A stretch of 64,000 nt of DNA from Bacteroides intestinalis DSM 17393 (lineage in GTDB: Bacteria > Bacteroidota > Bacteroidia > Bacteroidales > Bacteroidaceae), in contig NZ_ABJL02000008.1 in assembly GCF_000172175.1 (NCBI RefSeq), positions 248,001 through 312,000 of the forward strand, in the 5' to 3' direction. Both the position numbers and the translations under genes were made by a program. The notes below the pieces were generated by a model. That model searched no databases and was not told the DNA's origin. It was given only the letters and a program-made list of their open reading frames with translations. Shown here in pieces: positions 1 through 8,668 of this stretch; within the stretch, counting starts at the first letter, position 1; each line of letters begins with the position of its first letter.

Positions 1-675
1 GAAACCAAGAATAATATTCTCAATCCGTCGTTTCAGGTCGTCTATGTCCTTTGCCAGACAAAGAATAGCCATAATTTCGGATGCAGGGGTAATATCAAAG
101 CCGGATTCTTCGGTAATACCGTTCGTACTGGGACCTAAACCCGTGACAATACTACGCAAAGAACGGTCGTTCACATCCAGTACACGCTGCCAGATAATCT
201 CTTTCAGCCCGAATCCATCCGCCTGATGCTGATAAAGATAATTGTCGAGCAATGCGGATATCATATTGTGCGCCGAAGTGATGGCATGAAAATCTCCTGT
301 AAAGTGCAGATTTATCTTTTCCATAGGAAGCACCTGGGCATAACCGCCACCTGCTGCCCCACCCTTCATGCCGAAACAAGGTCCTAATGAAGGCTCACGC
401 AAAGCAACAATCGCCTTTTTACCAATTTTATTCAATCCCAAAGCCAGACCGATAGAAACTGTAGTTTTACCAATACCTGCTTTGGTAGCAGTAATGGCGG
501 TAACCAGTATCAGGTTACTTTTCTTCACTTTCTCTTCATCAATCAAATTCGTTGGAATTTTAGCGATATACCGTCCGTAGTTTTCTACTTCTTCGCGCGG
601 AATACCCACACCTTCGGCTACCTGCTTAATTTTCTTCAGCTCTATGCTGCGAGCTATTTCAATGTCTGATTTCAT
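1..675 (-). CDS. fhs: Formate-tetrahydrofolate ligase, 5' part (runs off the left edge)
   Basis: The minus-strand frame is open from the ATG at 675 to the window edge: 225 codons of a protein usually about 555 residues long. It begins MKSDIEIARSIELKKIKQ and contains the nucleotide-binding segment TKAGIGKTT, then REPSLGPCFGMKGGAAGGG and NLHFTGDFHAITSAHN, all hallmarks of formate-tetrahydrofolate ligase. The enzyme makes 10-formyl-THF from formate, ATP and THF for one-carbon metabolism in the cytoplasm. A TAnnTTTG-type box lies about 45 bp upstream. The catalytic C-terminal two thirds are outside the window. purT at 32.4-33.6 kb is another formate-using enzyme, but the two are not linked. Confidence 0.95.
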   Translation of the reverse strand, partial: MKSDIEIARSIELKKIKQVAEGVGIPREEVENYGRYIAKIPTNLIDEEKVKKSNLILVTAITATKAGIGKTTVSIGLALGLNKIGKKAIVALREPSLGPCFGMKGGAAGGGYAQVLPMEKINLHFTGDFHAITSAHNMISALLDNYLYQHQADGFGLKEIIWQRVLDVNDRSLRSIVTGLGPSTNGITEESGFDITPASEIMAILCLAKDIDDLKRRIENIILGF

Positions 676-717
676 ACAGAGTATTTTTTTAAATAACAAC
701 TTTCTTTTTGAAAGCTA

Positions 718-725
718 CAAATGTA
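718..725 (-). promoter_or_regulatory. Candidate -7 promoter box for fhs
   Basis: On the minus strand this reads TACATTTG, matching the Bacteroides -7 consensus TAnnTTTG. It predicts a leader of roughly 35 nt before the fhs ATG at 675. No clear -33 element was identified. Confidence 0.55.
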
Positions 726-776
726 CGAAAAAGAGTGCAGATAGCAAGATTTTAGAATAAGAAAGCCTCTGCTGTC

Positions 777-2336
777 TTATTCAAGTGTCAAAGCGATACC
801 TTCGACACGGTCTGAATTCGAGTCTCCCGGTTCGACCATATCGAAAGAACGTGTTCCTTCAGGCAGTGGAGCGAAATAAAGAGTATAATCGGTTTCTCCA
901 CTTTCGGGCATATAGAATTTCTCCCCTAAAGGAATACCTTCTGAGCGAAGGACAGGACATACAGTTCCATTGTCCGCTACCAACTGGATATTCTTCATAA
1001 TTTGTATCCAATATTTGGGTATATAATAGGCACGAATCCGCAAGACCGTAGCAGTATCCGTCAATACTACCTGGCGGATTTCAGGAATATCGTTATTACT
1101 TTTCTTTACAGTCGGGAAATTCACCACTTTATGCCCATTCTCTTCCCCTAAGCTCATCACGTATTCATTTGCATTTAGCAGGCGACGAAGTTTTCGTTTC
1201 AGACTCTGCTTCCCGTATCCGAACCATTTTTCTACGATGCGTCCTTCTGGTGAAATAAGGACATAATTTGGAATTCCACGTACTCCGTATTTAGCATATA
1301 ATCCATTGCTTCCTTTCAAATCACTCAAATTCTGCCAAGTCATTTCATGGGCTTTAGAGGCTGCTTCCCACCCTTTCCTGGTATCAATGCTCAGACTTAC
1401 TATCGTCAAGCGATCTTTATACATCTCAGCCACTTCTTTCATCTCAGGCAAAGCCATAATACAAGGCCCGCAACCACGACTCCAGAAATCCAGCATAATA
1501 TACTTACCTTTAAAATCAGACAAATGATGTACATTTCCCTCTAGGTCGTACAGATCCGCATCTGCCATTTCATCACCCACTTCCACTACTTGAGGAGGAA
1601 AGAGATATGTATATGTATCCATTGCCCAAGAGGTTTGTTTTTCTTCATCAGTCAGTCCTTCATAGAGAGCAATCACTTCATCTTTATAAGGATAATTTTC
1701 AGTATACTTAGCCGACATTGCCAACCTTTTCAAGTGCTCCAGCCAAATATCGTCAACCGGAATCTGCTTCATACGCTTTATAGTGTTGGCATCAATACGG
1801 ATACTAATTTCATCCTCTACCTTCTGCAAACTATCAGCTTGTGCACGTATCGCCTGTCTTTCTTCGTCCACCGCACTTCCTGCATACTTCCGGCGGTATG
1901 CACGCTGCAATAAAGCATTGCGCTGATATTCATTCCACAATTCGCGTGAGTCGTTTATAAAAGCCTGATTAGCCACTTGTTCCGGAACAGTGCTTTTCAC
2001 ATCCCAAGTCCGTATCAGTGTGTTTTCACCGCTTATCTGTATATTATCTCCCGAACGAACCCAAAGTCTTAAGCTCATAGAAGGAAACTTGTCACTTCTT
2101 CCCATCATGTCCACTATTTCAGTTTCATTTCCCAATGTTTCTGCCTGAAAACGAAAATGTCCGTTACGAATCGTATCAACACCGATACTGTTACCCACAT
2201 TTCCATCTAAACGAAACAAGGTGACTAAAGTTCCGTCTTCTACATTCTTCACTTGCCCTTCTATTGTAAAAGTCCCTTGAGCTTGTGCTGCCCAAACGCT
2301 TGCCATTAAGAACAGCGTTACAATCTCTTTCTTCAT
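777..2336 (-). CDS. Secreted TlpA-like thioredoxin with N-terminal DUF4369-like domain
   Basis: This 519-residue protein starts with a signal peptide (MKKEIVTLFLMASVWAAQAQ). An N-terminal beta-rich region resembles DUF4369, a helical middle contains a charged stretch around residues 140-185, and a thioredoxin fold of the TlpA/ResA type carries the redox motif CGPC in FWSRGCGPCIMALP near residue 290. About 120 residues follow the thioredoxin fold and look beta-rich. The family is envelope thiol-disulfide oxidoreductases, common and functionally diverse in Bacteroides; the substrate is unknown. It is transcribed toward fhs but has its own promoter box at 2375-2382. The ATG at 2336 is chosen because it gives a clean signal peptide. 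Confidence 0.85.
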   Translation of the reverse strand: MKKEIVTLFLMASVWAAQAQGTFTIEGQVKNVEDGTLVTLFRLDGNVGNSIGVDTIRNGHFRFQAETLGNETEIVDMMGRSDKFPSMSLRLWVRSGDNIQISGENTLIRTWDVKSTVPEQVANQAFINDSRELWNEYQRNALLQRAYRRKYAGSAVDEERQAIRAQADSLQKVEDEISIRIDANTIKRMKQIPVDDIWLEHLKRLAMSAKYTENYPYKDEVIALYEGLTDEEKQTSWAMDTYTYLFPPQVVEVGDEMADADLYDLEGNVHHLSDFKGKYIMLDFWSRGCGPCIMALPEMKEVAEMYKDRLTIVSLSIDTRKGWEAASKAHEMTWQNLSDLKGSNGLYAKYGVRGIPNYVLISPEGRIVEKWFGYGKQSLKRKLRRLLNANEYVMSLGEENGHKVVNFPTVKKSNNDIPEIRQVVLTDTATVLRIRAYYIPKYWIQIMKNIQLVADNGTVCPVLRSEGIPLGEKFYMPESGETDYTLYFAPLPEGTRSFDMVEPGDSNSDRVEGIALTLE

Positions 2337-2374
2337 ATACGTGCTGTTTAGTTATAAAATTATATATCTACGTA

Positions 2375-2382
2375 CAAAACTA
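2375..2382 (-). promoter_or_regulatory. Candidate -7 promoter box for the TlpA-like gene
   Basis: The minus strand reads TAGTTTTG, a match to TAnnTTTG, 39 bp upstream of the ATG at 2336. This suggests the thioredoxin gene is transcribed independently of the ABC genes upstream. Confidence 0.5.
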
Positions 2383-2447
2383 TATGATTTCTCCGAGATC
2401 GGCAAACAAAATTACGATTATTTCGTAATCACCTGTTTACTTTAATA

Positions 2448-3140
2448 TTAAGCATCTACTACCCGAATATTTTTACTTTCAGTCAATATATATCCGTCCA
2501 TCATCCGTATGATTCTTTCTGCTTCGCGGGCATTCTCTTCAGAGTGGGTAACCATAACAACAGTGGCCCCATCACGATTCAGTTCTTTCAGGAGGCTCAT
2601 CACTTCATTACCGTTCGTAGAATCCAGATTTCCCGTAGGTTCATCAGCGAGGATAATACGGGGATTGGTAACAATGGCACGGGCTATGGCCACACGCTGT
2701 TGCTGCCCACCGGAAAGTTGTTGCGGATAATGCTCAGTGCGGTGAGCTATCTGCATACGCTCCAAAGCCTCATTGACACGTTTCACACGCTCACGCGTGG
2801 ATACTCCGGCATAGAGCAAAGGAAGTTCCACGTTTTCAAAGACTGTAAGTTCATCTATCAGATTGAAACTTTGGAATACAAAACCAAGATTTCCGTTACG
2901 CAAATCCGTACGGTCATTCTCGGAGTAGTGGGAAACTTCCTGATCCAGAAACCAAAGTTCACCGGAAGTGGGGCTATCAAGCAAACCTATCATATTCAGC
3001 AAGGTAGACTTACCACAACCGGAAGGTCCCATAATGGCAACAAACTCTCCCTGATTGATTTCCAAACTTACTTCATTCAATGCAGTGGTCTGCACGCTTT
3101 CCGTACGAAATATCTTACTGAGTCCAATAGTCTTTATCAT
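2448..3140 (-). CDS. ABC transporter ATP-binding protein (MacB/LolD type)
   Basis: The ATPase has a Walker A motif (GPSGCGKST), the signature LSGGQQQRVAIARA and a Walker B/D-loop (ILADEPTGNLDS), typical of the LolD/MacB group that powers FtsX-like permeases. The longer frame opens at 3188, but the internal ATG at 3140 aligns with the paralogous ATPase at 52721-53404 (MIKTIGLSKIF against MIEINDISKVF), so 3140 is preferred. It follows the permease gene by 78 bp and is expected to share its transcript. It probably drives conformational change for export or envelope signalling; the substrate is unknown. Confidence 0.9.
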   Translation of the reverse strand: MIKTIGLSKIFRTESVQTTALNEVSLEINQGEFVAIMGPSGCGKSTLLNMIGLLDSPTSGELWFLDQEVSHYSENDRTDLRNGNLGFVFQSFNLIDELTVFENVELPLLYAGVSTRERVKRVNEALERMQIAHRTEHYPQQLSGGQQQRVAIARAIVTNPRIILADEPTGNLDSTNGNEVMSLLKELNRDGATVVMVTHSEENAREAERIIRMMDGYILTESKNIRVVDA

Positions 3141-3218
3141 ATTCATTTTTTTTTCATTATAATCAAATCTCGTTATCATTATATCCAAATCTATTTTTCA
3201 TTATGTATGAAATGAATC

Positions 3219-5660
3219 TTACTCATACCTCAATGATTCTACCGGATTTTGTGATGCTTTCCGCCAAGTCTGTCCAAAGACAGTAAATGAAGTAATACCT
3301 GCTATCATTGCCCCTGCCAACAGGAATAGCCACCAACTAATGGGCGTTTGATAAGCAAATTCACTCAACCAACGATGCATTAAGAAATATCCTAACGGGC
3401 AAGCCATCACGAAAGCAATGCCTATCCAGCGAAGATATTCCAAACAGAACATCCGTACTATGCGGTCGGAATGAGCCCCATTCACTTTGCGGACACCTAT
3501 CTCTTTAGTCCGCTGCTCGGTAGAAAGAGCAACCAGCCCGAATACCCCCATCATAGCAATAACAATGGCAATGATGGTGAAAAATAACAGCATTCGGCTT
3601 TGTTGCTGCTCTTTGGCATAATTCTTGTTCAGAGTATCGGAGAAAAACTGATAATTGAATTCTTTGACGAAAATATCATCACGCACCGCCCATTCTTCAA
3701 ATTTCTGCTGAATATATTTCAAAGTCTCCTGTTTACGCTCGGGGGCTATCTTAATATACATATCGCCCAGACACTCCGGATTATAGTATATATAAGCAGG
3801 TTTCATTTTCTCACGCAATGACTGAAAATTAAAATCTTTCACCACACCAACAATACGGGATTTCACGGCCCATCCACTAAATTCTTTATAGACTTCCATA
3901 CCTATCGGGTCAGCAACTTTCATCGCTTTCCATGCTGTTTCATTGATGACAATCGTTGGCTGAACAGGCTTATCAGAATCACTCTGCATCCAGTAATTCT
4001 CAAAATAAGAATCCATCAACTCCCCTTTCAATAATTGTAATCCGAAAGTTTTTACAAAATCACCATCCGCCCATATCTCCATCATTTGCAACGAATCTGT
4101 CTTTCCATCTATATCTGTCCACCTGATTGCCGCTTGTCCGTTTTTCTTTTCCAGATTTCCTTCTCCAAAACTTTCAATAGGCGAACCCATCGAAACACTC
4201 TTAATATCGGGATTCCTCAATAAGTCTTGTTTGAAATCAGCAACTTCGTACCATAAGCTTGTATGGATGGAGACAATATTCTCTCTGTCAAGTCCCAAAT
4301 CCTTATTCTCCATGAAGTGAAGTTGCTTCAGTACAATGAAAGTCATCAACATCAATACTATAGCTATGAAAAACTGGATGCAAACCAATCCTTTGATAAG
4401 CCCTCCTTTCTTGCCGGTCTTTCGTCCGCCTTTGAAAGCAAGCAACGGATTGACTGATGAAAGATAAAATGCTGGATAAGCACCAGCCAAACAACCTATG
4501 CCTATAATACCAAACAGAATATAGAAAACAATATCCCAATTCATTCTTAATGTTATAGCAGTTTCCATAGCTTGGTTGAACAGAGGCAGCATAAGTTCCG
4601 TCAGAGCTAAAGCAAATACCAGAGAAATAAATGATTGTACTAAACTTTCTGAGAGAAACTGTGTAATAAGTGTTTTCCGTTTGGCACCCGTTACTTTGCG
4701 CACCCCTATTTCTTTATAGCGTAGTGACGCCCGAGCTGTGGAAAGTGTCATGAAATTGAATGCACCCATAAAGATGACCAGAATGGCTAACGCCACAAAT
4801 AGGTACATAGTGGCAAGGCTACCATGATTCTTAACGTTTTCATCAGAGAAAGTTGTATGTAGATGAATATCTCTTATCGGCTGGAAACGCAATAGCGTTC
4901 GTTTCTCACCAAACTTTTTGAGAGCATGCCTCATTGTTCTTTGCTCCTGACGATACAACTTACCCTTGTCACCCTGTTTCATTTTTACATAAACATGCAT
5001 TCCACGACGCATGCTATCCCAATTCCACCCCATGGAGAAGAGACCGTATGCATCTATCGAAAAGGCAACATCAAACTGTATGTGACTTTTCGCAGGTATC
5101 TTAACCACGGCAACAACAGTGTGTACATCAGTCCGTCCAACATAGTTTCTTTTCACTTTTTTTCCTATGGCAGAAGCATTTCCAAATAGTTTTCGTGCCA
5201 TAACCTCGGATAATACAACATTATCAAGATTATCCCATAGTTGTTCGGGGTTACCTTCTATTATAGGGAAGGGAAAGACATGAAAAAACGTACTGTCCAC
5301 ATGGACATATTTACCAATTATTCTTTTCTCATCATCTGTCTCCAGTGTAAGGTTATCTTCATATTTGATAGCTGTCGCATCTTCTACTTGTGGAAAATCT
5401 TCCTTAAAAACTCTCACAAGTGAGCGTATACTTTCAGGAGATTCCTTTATCTCGCCACTTGTCTCCCGACTCACTTCTATCACTCTGGAAATACGGTCTG
5501 CATCCGGAAAACAATTATCATACGTCAGCTCGTTTATCACCCAGAGATAAATGAGAAACGCTGCCGTCATGCCAAATACAAAGCCCAGCATATTGATGGT
5601 AGAAAATAGGAAGCTCCGCTTGATCAACCGGAGTGCAACTTTTATATAATGCTTTACCAT
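3219..5660 (-). CDS. ABC transporter permease (MacB/FtsX family)
   Basis: With the start at 5660 (MVKHYIKVALRLIKRS) the protein is about 813 residues. It has an N-terminal membrane helix, a large periplasmic domain (MacB_PCD-like), a first FtsX block of three helices around residues 270-420, a second periplasmic domain and a second FtsX block at the C-terminus. Both FtsX blocks carry the repeated cytoplasmic motif KEIGVRKVxGA. The longer frame to 5741 runs through the sigma-54-type promoter, so that start is rejected. It is the first gene of an operon with the ATPase at 2448-3140. Members of this permease group act in export, mechanotransmission or peptide resistance; which applies here is not visible. 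Confidence 0.9.
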   Translation of the reverse strand: MVKHYIKVALRLIKRSFLFSTINMLGFVFGMTAAFLIYLWVINELTYDNCFPDADRISRVIEVSRETSGEIKESPESIRSLVRVFKEDFPQVEDATAIKYEDNLTLETDDEKRIIGKYVHVDSTFFHVFPFPIIEGNPEQLWDNLDNVVLSEVMARKLFGNASAIGKKVKRNYVGRTDVHTVVAVVKIPAKSHIQFDVAFSIDAYGLFSMGWNWDSMRRGMHVYVKMKQGDKGKLYRQEQRTMRHALKKFGEKRTLLRFQPIRDIHLHTTFSDENVKNHGSLATMYLFVALAILVIFMGAFNFMTLSTARASLRYKEIGVRKVTGAKRKTLITQFLSESLVQSFISLVFALALTELMLPLFNQAMETAITLRMNWDIVFYILFGIIGIGCLAGAYPAFYLSSVNPLLAFKGGRKTGKKGGLIKGLVCIQFFIAIVLMLMTFIVLKQLHFMENKDLGLDRENIVSIHTSLWYEVADFKQDLLRNPDIKSVSMGSPIESFGEGNLEKKNGQAAIRWTDIDGKTDSLQMMEIWADGDFVKTFGLQLLKGELMDSYFENYWMQSDSDKPVQPTIVINETAWKAMKVADPIGMEVYKEFSGWAVKSRIVGVVKDFNFQSLREKMKPAYIYYNPECLGDMYIKIAPERKQETLKYIQQKFEEWAVRDDIFVKEFNYQFFSDTLNKNYAKEQQQSRMLLFFTIIAIVIAMMGVFGLVALSTEQRTKEIGVRKVNGAHSDRIVRMFCLEYLRWIGIAFVMACPLGYFLMHRWLSEFAYQTPISWWLFLLAGAMIAGITSFTVFGQTWRKASQNPVESLRYE

Positions 5661-5701
5661 AATCGCATTTATTAGAATAAGACTTTCTTCTACGGAAGTT
5701 T

Positions 5702-5717
5702 CGCAAGAACTATACCA
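5702..5717 (-). promoter_or_regulatory. Sigma-54-type promoter of the ABC permease/ATPase operon
   Basis: The minus strand reads TGGTATAGTTCTTGCG. The invariant GG (-24) and GC (-12) have the required spacing and the flanking bases fit TGGCACG-N4-TTGCA with two changes in the -24 block. The predicted start lies about 30 nt before the permease ATG at 5660. The adjacent divergent gene encodes an NtrC-type activator. Confidence 0.65.
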
Positions 5718-5771
5718 AAAGAATAATACATTGTTTTTCATTTACTTAAGCACAATATCATTTCACAAAAT

Positions 5772-5808
5772 TGCACGATATCGTACACCAAATGCACGCT
5801 TCCGTACA
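5772..5808. promoter_or_regulatory. Two 21-bp-spaced palindromic activator sites
   Basis: TGCACGATATCGTACA (5772-5787) and TGCACGCTTCCGTACA (5793-5808) share the frame TGCACG-N4-CGTACA, an imperfect palindrome, and start exactly 21 bp apart. They lie 55-91 bp upstream of the sigma-54-type promoter, as expected for an NtrC-type upstream activating sequence. The likely ligand is the regulator encoded at 5892. Confidence 0.65.
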
Positions 5809-5830
5809 CTTCTTTTTCAAAAACTTTACC

Positions 5831-5838
5831 TATCTTTG
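5831..5838 (+). promoter_or_regulatory. Candidate -7 box for the NtrC-type regulator operon
   Basis: The sequence TATCTTTG matches TAnnTTTG and lies 53 bp upstream of the regulator ATG at 5892. The divergent activator sites end 22 bp upstream, so regulator binding could also affect this promoter. Confidence 0.55.
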
Positions 5839-5891
5839 TACATGTCCGGAAAAGAGCTCTGTATCCGCACATTTTAAACTTAACTTTAAGT

Positions 5892-7280
5892 ATGATGAAA
5901 CGAGGAAAGATACTCATTGTAGACGATAATGAAGACATTCTCTTCACCTTGAAAATGCTACTGCGTCCTTTGGTAGAAAGTATTACTATGACAACTGATC
6001 CACGTGAATTGCTGCCGCTCATCTCTCGTACCCACTTCAACGTCATCTTGCTTGACATGAATTTCCGTCGGGATGCCGTCAGTGGAAAGGAAGGATTCCA
6101 CTGGTTGGACGAGATACTGAAGCTGGACGAGAAAGCTGTTGTTATCTTCATTACCGCCTATGCGGATACGGAAAAGGCAGTTCAAGCCATTAAACAAGGT
6201 GCCACAGATTTCATTCCCAAACCCTGGCAAAACGAGAAACTGATAGCCACCGTGTCTTCCGCCCTGCAACTCAGTTTCAGCCGGACGGAAGTAGAAACCC
6301 TGAAACAACAGAAGGAGACTTTAAAAGAACAAACAGAAGCTTTGACTCTTCCCCCTGAGCCTACACGCGTCATCGGTGAATCTGCCGCCATGCAAGCTAT
6401 TTTTCAGACGATAAGAAAGTTTTCCGAAACAGATGCGAACCTTTTGCTCCTGGGAGAAAACGGAACAGGTAAAGACTTGATTGCCCGCTATGTTTACGAA
6501 CAGTCCCCCCGCAAGAATGAGATCTACGTACCTATCGATTTAGGAAGTATTCCGGACACGTTGTTCGAAAGCGAATTGTTCGGATATGAAAAAGGTGCAT
6601 TTACCGACGCCCGCAAGAATAAGCCGGGACGTGTGGAAGTAGCTTCAGGCGGAACGTTGTTCCTGAACGAAATCGGCAATCTGAGTCTTCCGCTTCAAGC
6701 GAAGTTACTTTCGGTCATAGAGCAAAGAAAGAGCTCACGGCTCGGCTCTACCACCTCCTACCCTGTAGATGTAAGGTTGATTTGTGCCACAAATACGGAT
6801 TTATACAGTGCCATCGACGACGGACAATTCCGCCAGGATTTACTGTACCGCATCAATACGATTGAAATTCGTATTCCGCCTTTACGGGAACGGGGAAACG
6901 ACCTGTTCCTGTTAGCCGATTTCTTTCTCCAACGCTATCGGAAGAAGTATAAGAAAGAACTTCGGGGAATTTCCAAAGAAGCACGAAAGATGCTACAACT
7001 TTACCGTTGGCCGGGCAATGTGCGTGAACTGGAGCATGCCATCGAACGTGCCGTCATCCTCTCTACAGGAACCATGCTGGCTCCAGATGATTTCATGTTA
7101 CGCAGCCCCCGATCTTCGAATACTGTATCTGAAAAAGATAAGTATAATCTGGAACGGATTGAAAAGGATGCAATCAATGAGGTAATGAGAATATGTGGCG
7201 GTAACATTACATTGGCAGCAGAAATGCTGGGAATCACAAGGACTTCACTTTATAGAAGGATTGAAAAGTTCGGATTATGA
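5892..7280 (+). CDS. NtrC-family sigma-54-dependent response regulator
   Basis: This 462-residue protein has three domains. A receiver domain (ILIVDDNEDI, phospho-acceptor Asp about residue 55 in VILLDMNF) is followed by a sigma-54-interacting AAA+ domain with Walker A GENGTGKD, the loop GAFTDA in place of the classical GAFTGA, and Walker B GGTLFLNEI. A Fis-type helix-turn-helix ends the protein (GNITLAAEMLGITRTSLYRRI). The stop overlaps the start of the kinase gene by four bases, so the two are translationally coupled. The divergent ABC operon carries a sigma-54-type promoter and two palindromes, making it the probable target. The GAFTDA variant is, to my knowledge, common in Bacteroidota and need not mean loss of function. 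Confidence 0.95.
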   Translation: MMKRGKILIVDDNEDILFTLKMLLRPLVESITMTTDPRELLPLISRTHFNVILLDMNFRRDAVSGKEGFHWLDEILKLDEKAVVIFITAYADTEKAVQAIKQGATDFIPKPWQNEKLIATVSSALQLSFSRTEVETLKQQKETLKEQTEALTLPPEPTRVIGESAAMQAIFQTIRKFSETDANLLLLGENGTGKDLIARYVYEQSPRKNEIYVPIDLGSIPDTLFESELFGYEKGAFTDARKNKPGRVEVASGGTLFLNEIGNLSLPLQAKLLSVIEQRKSSRLGSTTSYPVDVRLICATNTDLYSAIDDGQFRQDLLYRINTIEIRIPPLRERGNDLFLLADFFLQRYRKKYKKELRGISKEARKMLQLYRWPGNVRELEHAIERAVILSTGTMLAPDDFMLRSPRSSNTVSEKDKYNLERIEKDAINEVMRICGGNITLAAEMLGITRTSLYRRIEKFGL

Positions 7281-8596
7281 AAAGACAAACTTGGGTAAAA
7301 ACGCCTCTTTGGCTCACAATTGCATTATTGATATGTTGCCTCGTTTCAGCTTGGTTGGCTGTACACGGCTTTTATTTTAGCCTGTTTGTGGCACTCTGCC
7401 TCACGGCGTTTGTTGCTTATACCATATATAGGTATATCTTACGTTCTGCGCGTGCCATGGCCCAGTTTATCTGGGCTGTGCGCTACTCTGAATTTCTTTC
7501 TTCTCCCACTTCCAATCTCAATGCCACCCAGCCTCTTCCCGAAGAACTGCTGACTGAAATGCAGGATGCCCTTGAACATTACCGGAACAACCTGCAAAAG
7601 AAAGAAAGCAAATTGCAGTATTTTCAGGCACTTGCCAATCATATAGACATGGCTATTCTTGTTTATACGCCCGACGGGCAAATGGAATGGGTCAATGATG
7701 CAGCCAAACGTCTGATACATATCGATTGCCCGCATACGATAAATGATCTGGTCGACTTTCACCCCGATCTCCCGGCCAAGCTGCATACACTGAAAGCAGG
7801 CGATTTGTCCGTATGGCAAATCAAACAGGAAGAAGAGACTGTGCAATTCGCTCTTTCCGGTATGGAGTTTGTCATTCAAGGCAGGAAACTCTTGATTGCC
7901 GGAATGAAGAATATCCATTCTGCCCTGGATAACCGTGAGACGGAAGCCTGGCAAAAGCTAATCCGTGTACTGACACATGAAATTATGAATTCCATTACTC
8001 CCATCATTTCGCTTACAGAACTTCTTGCCAAGCACGCCGACAGTCTGGAAGGTGACGAAGAAACCAAAATGGAAATCAGACAGATGTTGCAAACCATCGG
8101 TCGCAGAGGGAACGGTCTAGTACGCTTTATGAATAGCTACCGGGAAGTATCGCACCTGCCCCACCCTTTATTAAAACTTTATAATGCCGGAGAACTGCTG
8201 AAAGGAGTCGTTCAATTGATGCAAAATGATACAGATGATCTACACCTCTCTCTTCCCAACGTTCCGTTGCGCCTGATTGCAGATAAAGAGCAAATAGAAC
8301 AGGTACTTATCAACCTGATACGGAATGCCCGCGAAAACGAAGCGACACAAATCACTCTTTCCGCGGGCATCACTCCAAGAAATCACCTTTTCCTGCGTGT
8401 TACTGATAATGGAACCGGCATCGATCCGGAAGTTCAGGAACGTATTTTCATTCCATTTTTCACCACAAAACCGACCGGTTCAGGTATCGGGTTAACCATC
8501 TCGCGCCAAATCATGCACCAGCATCATGGAAGCATTACGGTGCAATCAAAAGTGGGAGAAGGAAGCACGTTTACACTTCTGTTCCCAATAGTTTAA
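7277..8596 (+). CDS. Sensor histidine kinase (two TM helices, PAS-like, NtrB-like kinase)
   Basis: The 439-residue kinase starts in the ATGA overlap with the regulator gene. Two N-terminal membrane helices (about residues 11-30 and 34-52) with almost no periplasmic loop suggest that it senses at or within the membrane. A PAS-like segment (about residues 100-200) precedes the H-box LTHEIMNSITP. The ATPase domain shows the N-box (INLIRNARENEA), G1 (DNGTGIDPE) and G2 (GSGIGLTISRQI). It is the expected partner of the NtrC-type regulator. The stop codon lies in the inverted-repeat element at 8594-8668. Confidence 0.93.
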   Translation: MKRQTWVKTPLWLTIALLICCLVSAWLAVHGFYFSLFVALCLTAFVAYTIYRYILRSARAMAQFIWAVRYSEFLSSPTSNLNATQPLPEELLTEMQDALEHYRNNLQKKESKLQYFQALANHIDMAILVYTPDGQMEWVNDAAKRLIHIDCPHTINDLVDFHPDLPAKLHTLKAGDLSVWQIKQEEETVQFALSGMEFVIQGRKLLIAGMKNIHSALDNRETEAWQKLIRVLTHEIMNSITPIISLTELLAKHADSLEGDEETKMEIRQMLQTIGRRGNGLVRFMNSYREVSHLPHPLLKLYNAGELLKGVVQLMQNDTDDLHLSLPNVPLRLIADKEQIEQVLINLIRNARENEATQITLSAGITPRNHLFLRVTDNGTGIDPEVQERIFIPFFTTKPTGSGIGLTISRQIMHQHHGSITVQSKVGEGSTFTLLFPIV

Positions 8597-8668
8597 TAAG
8601 TGATTAGTGCTACGCTATAATGCCGCAAGGAGACTAATCACTTATCACTAACCCCTAATCACTTATTA
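8594..8668. repeat. Stop-to-stop inverted repeat built from TAATCACT words
   Basis: The ends are a perfect 14-bp inverted repeat: TAATAAGTGATTAG at 8594-8607 and its complement at 8655-8668. The first three bases are the stop codon of the kinase gene and the last three are the stop codon of the convergent fucO-like gene. Further copies of the word (ACTAATCACTTATCACTA) lie between the arms. It may act as a bidirectional terminator, but it has no long T tract. Confidence 0.75.

Noticed and set aside
2448..3188. Sixteen-residue N-terminal extension of the first ABC ATPase
   Set aside because: The paralogue at 52721 lacks it, and alignment starts at MIKTIGLSKIF.
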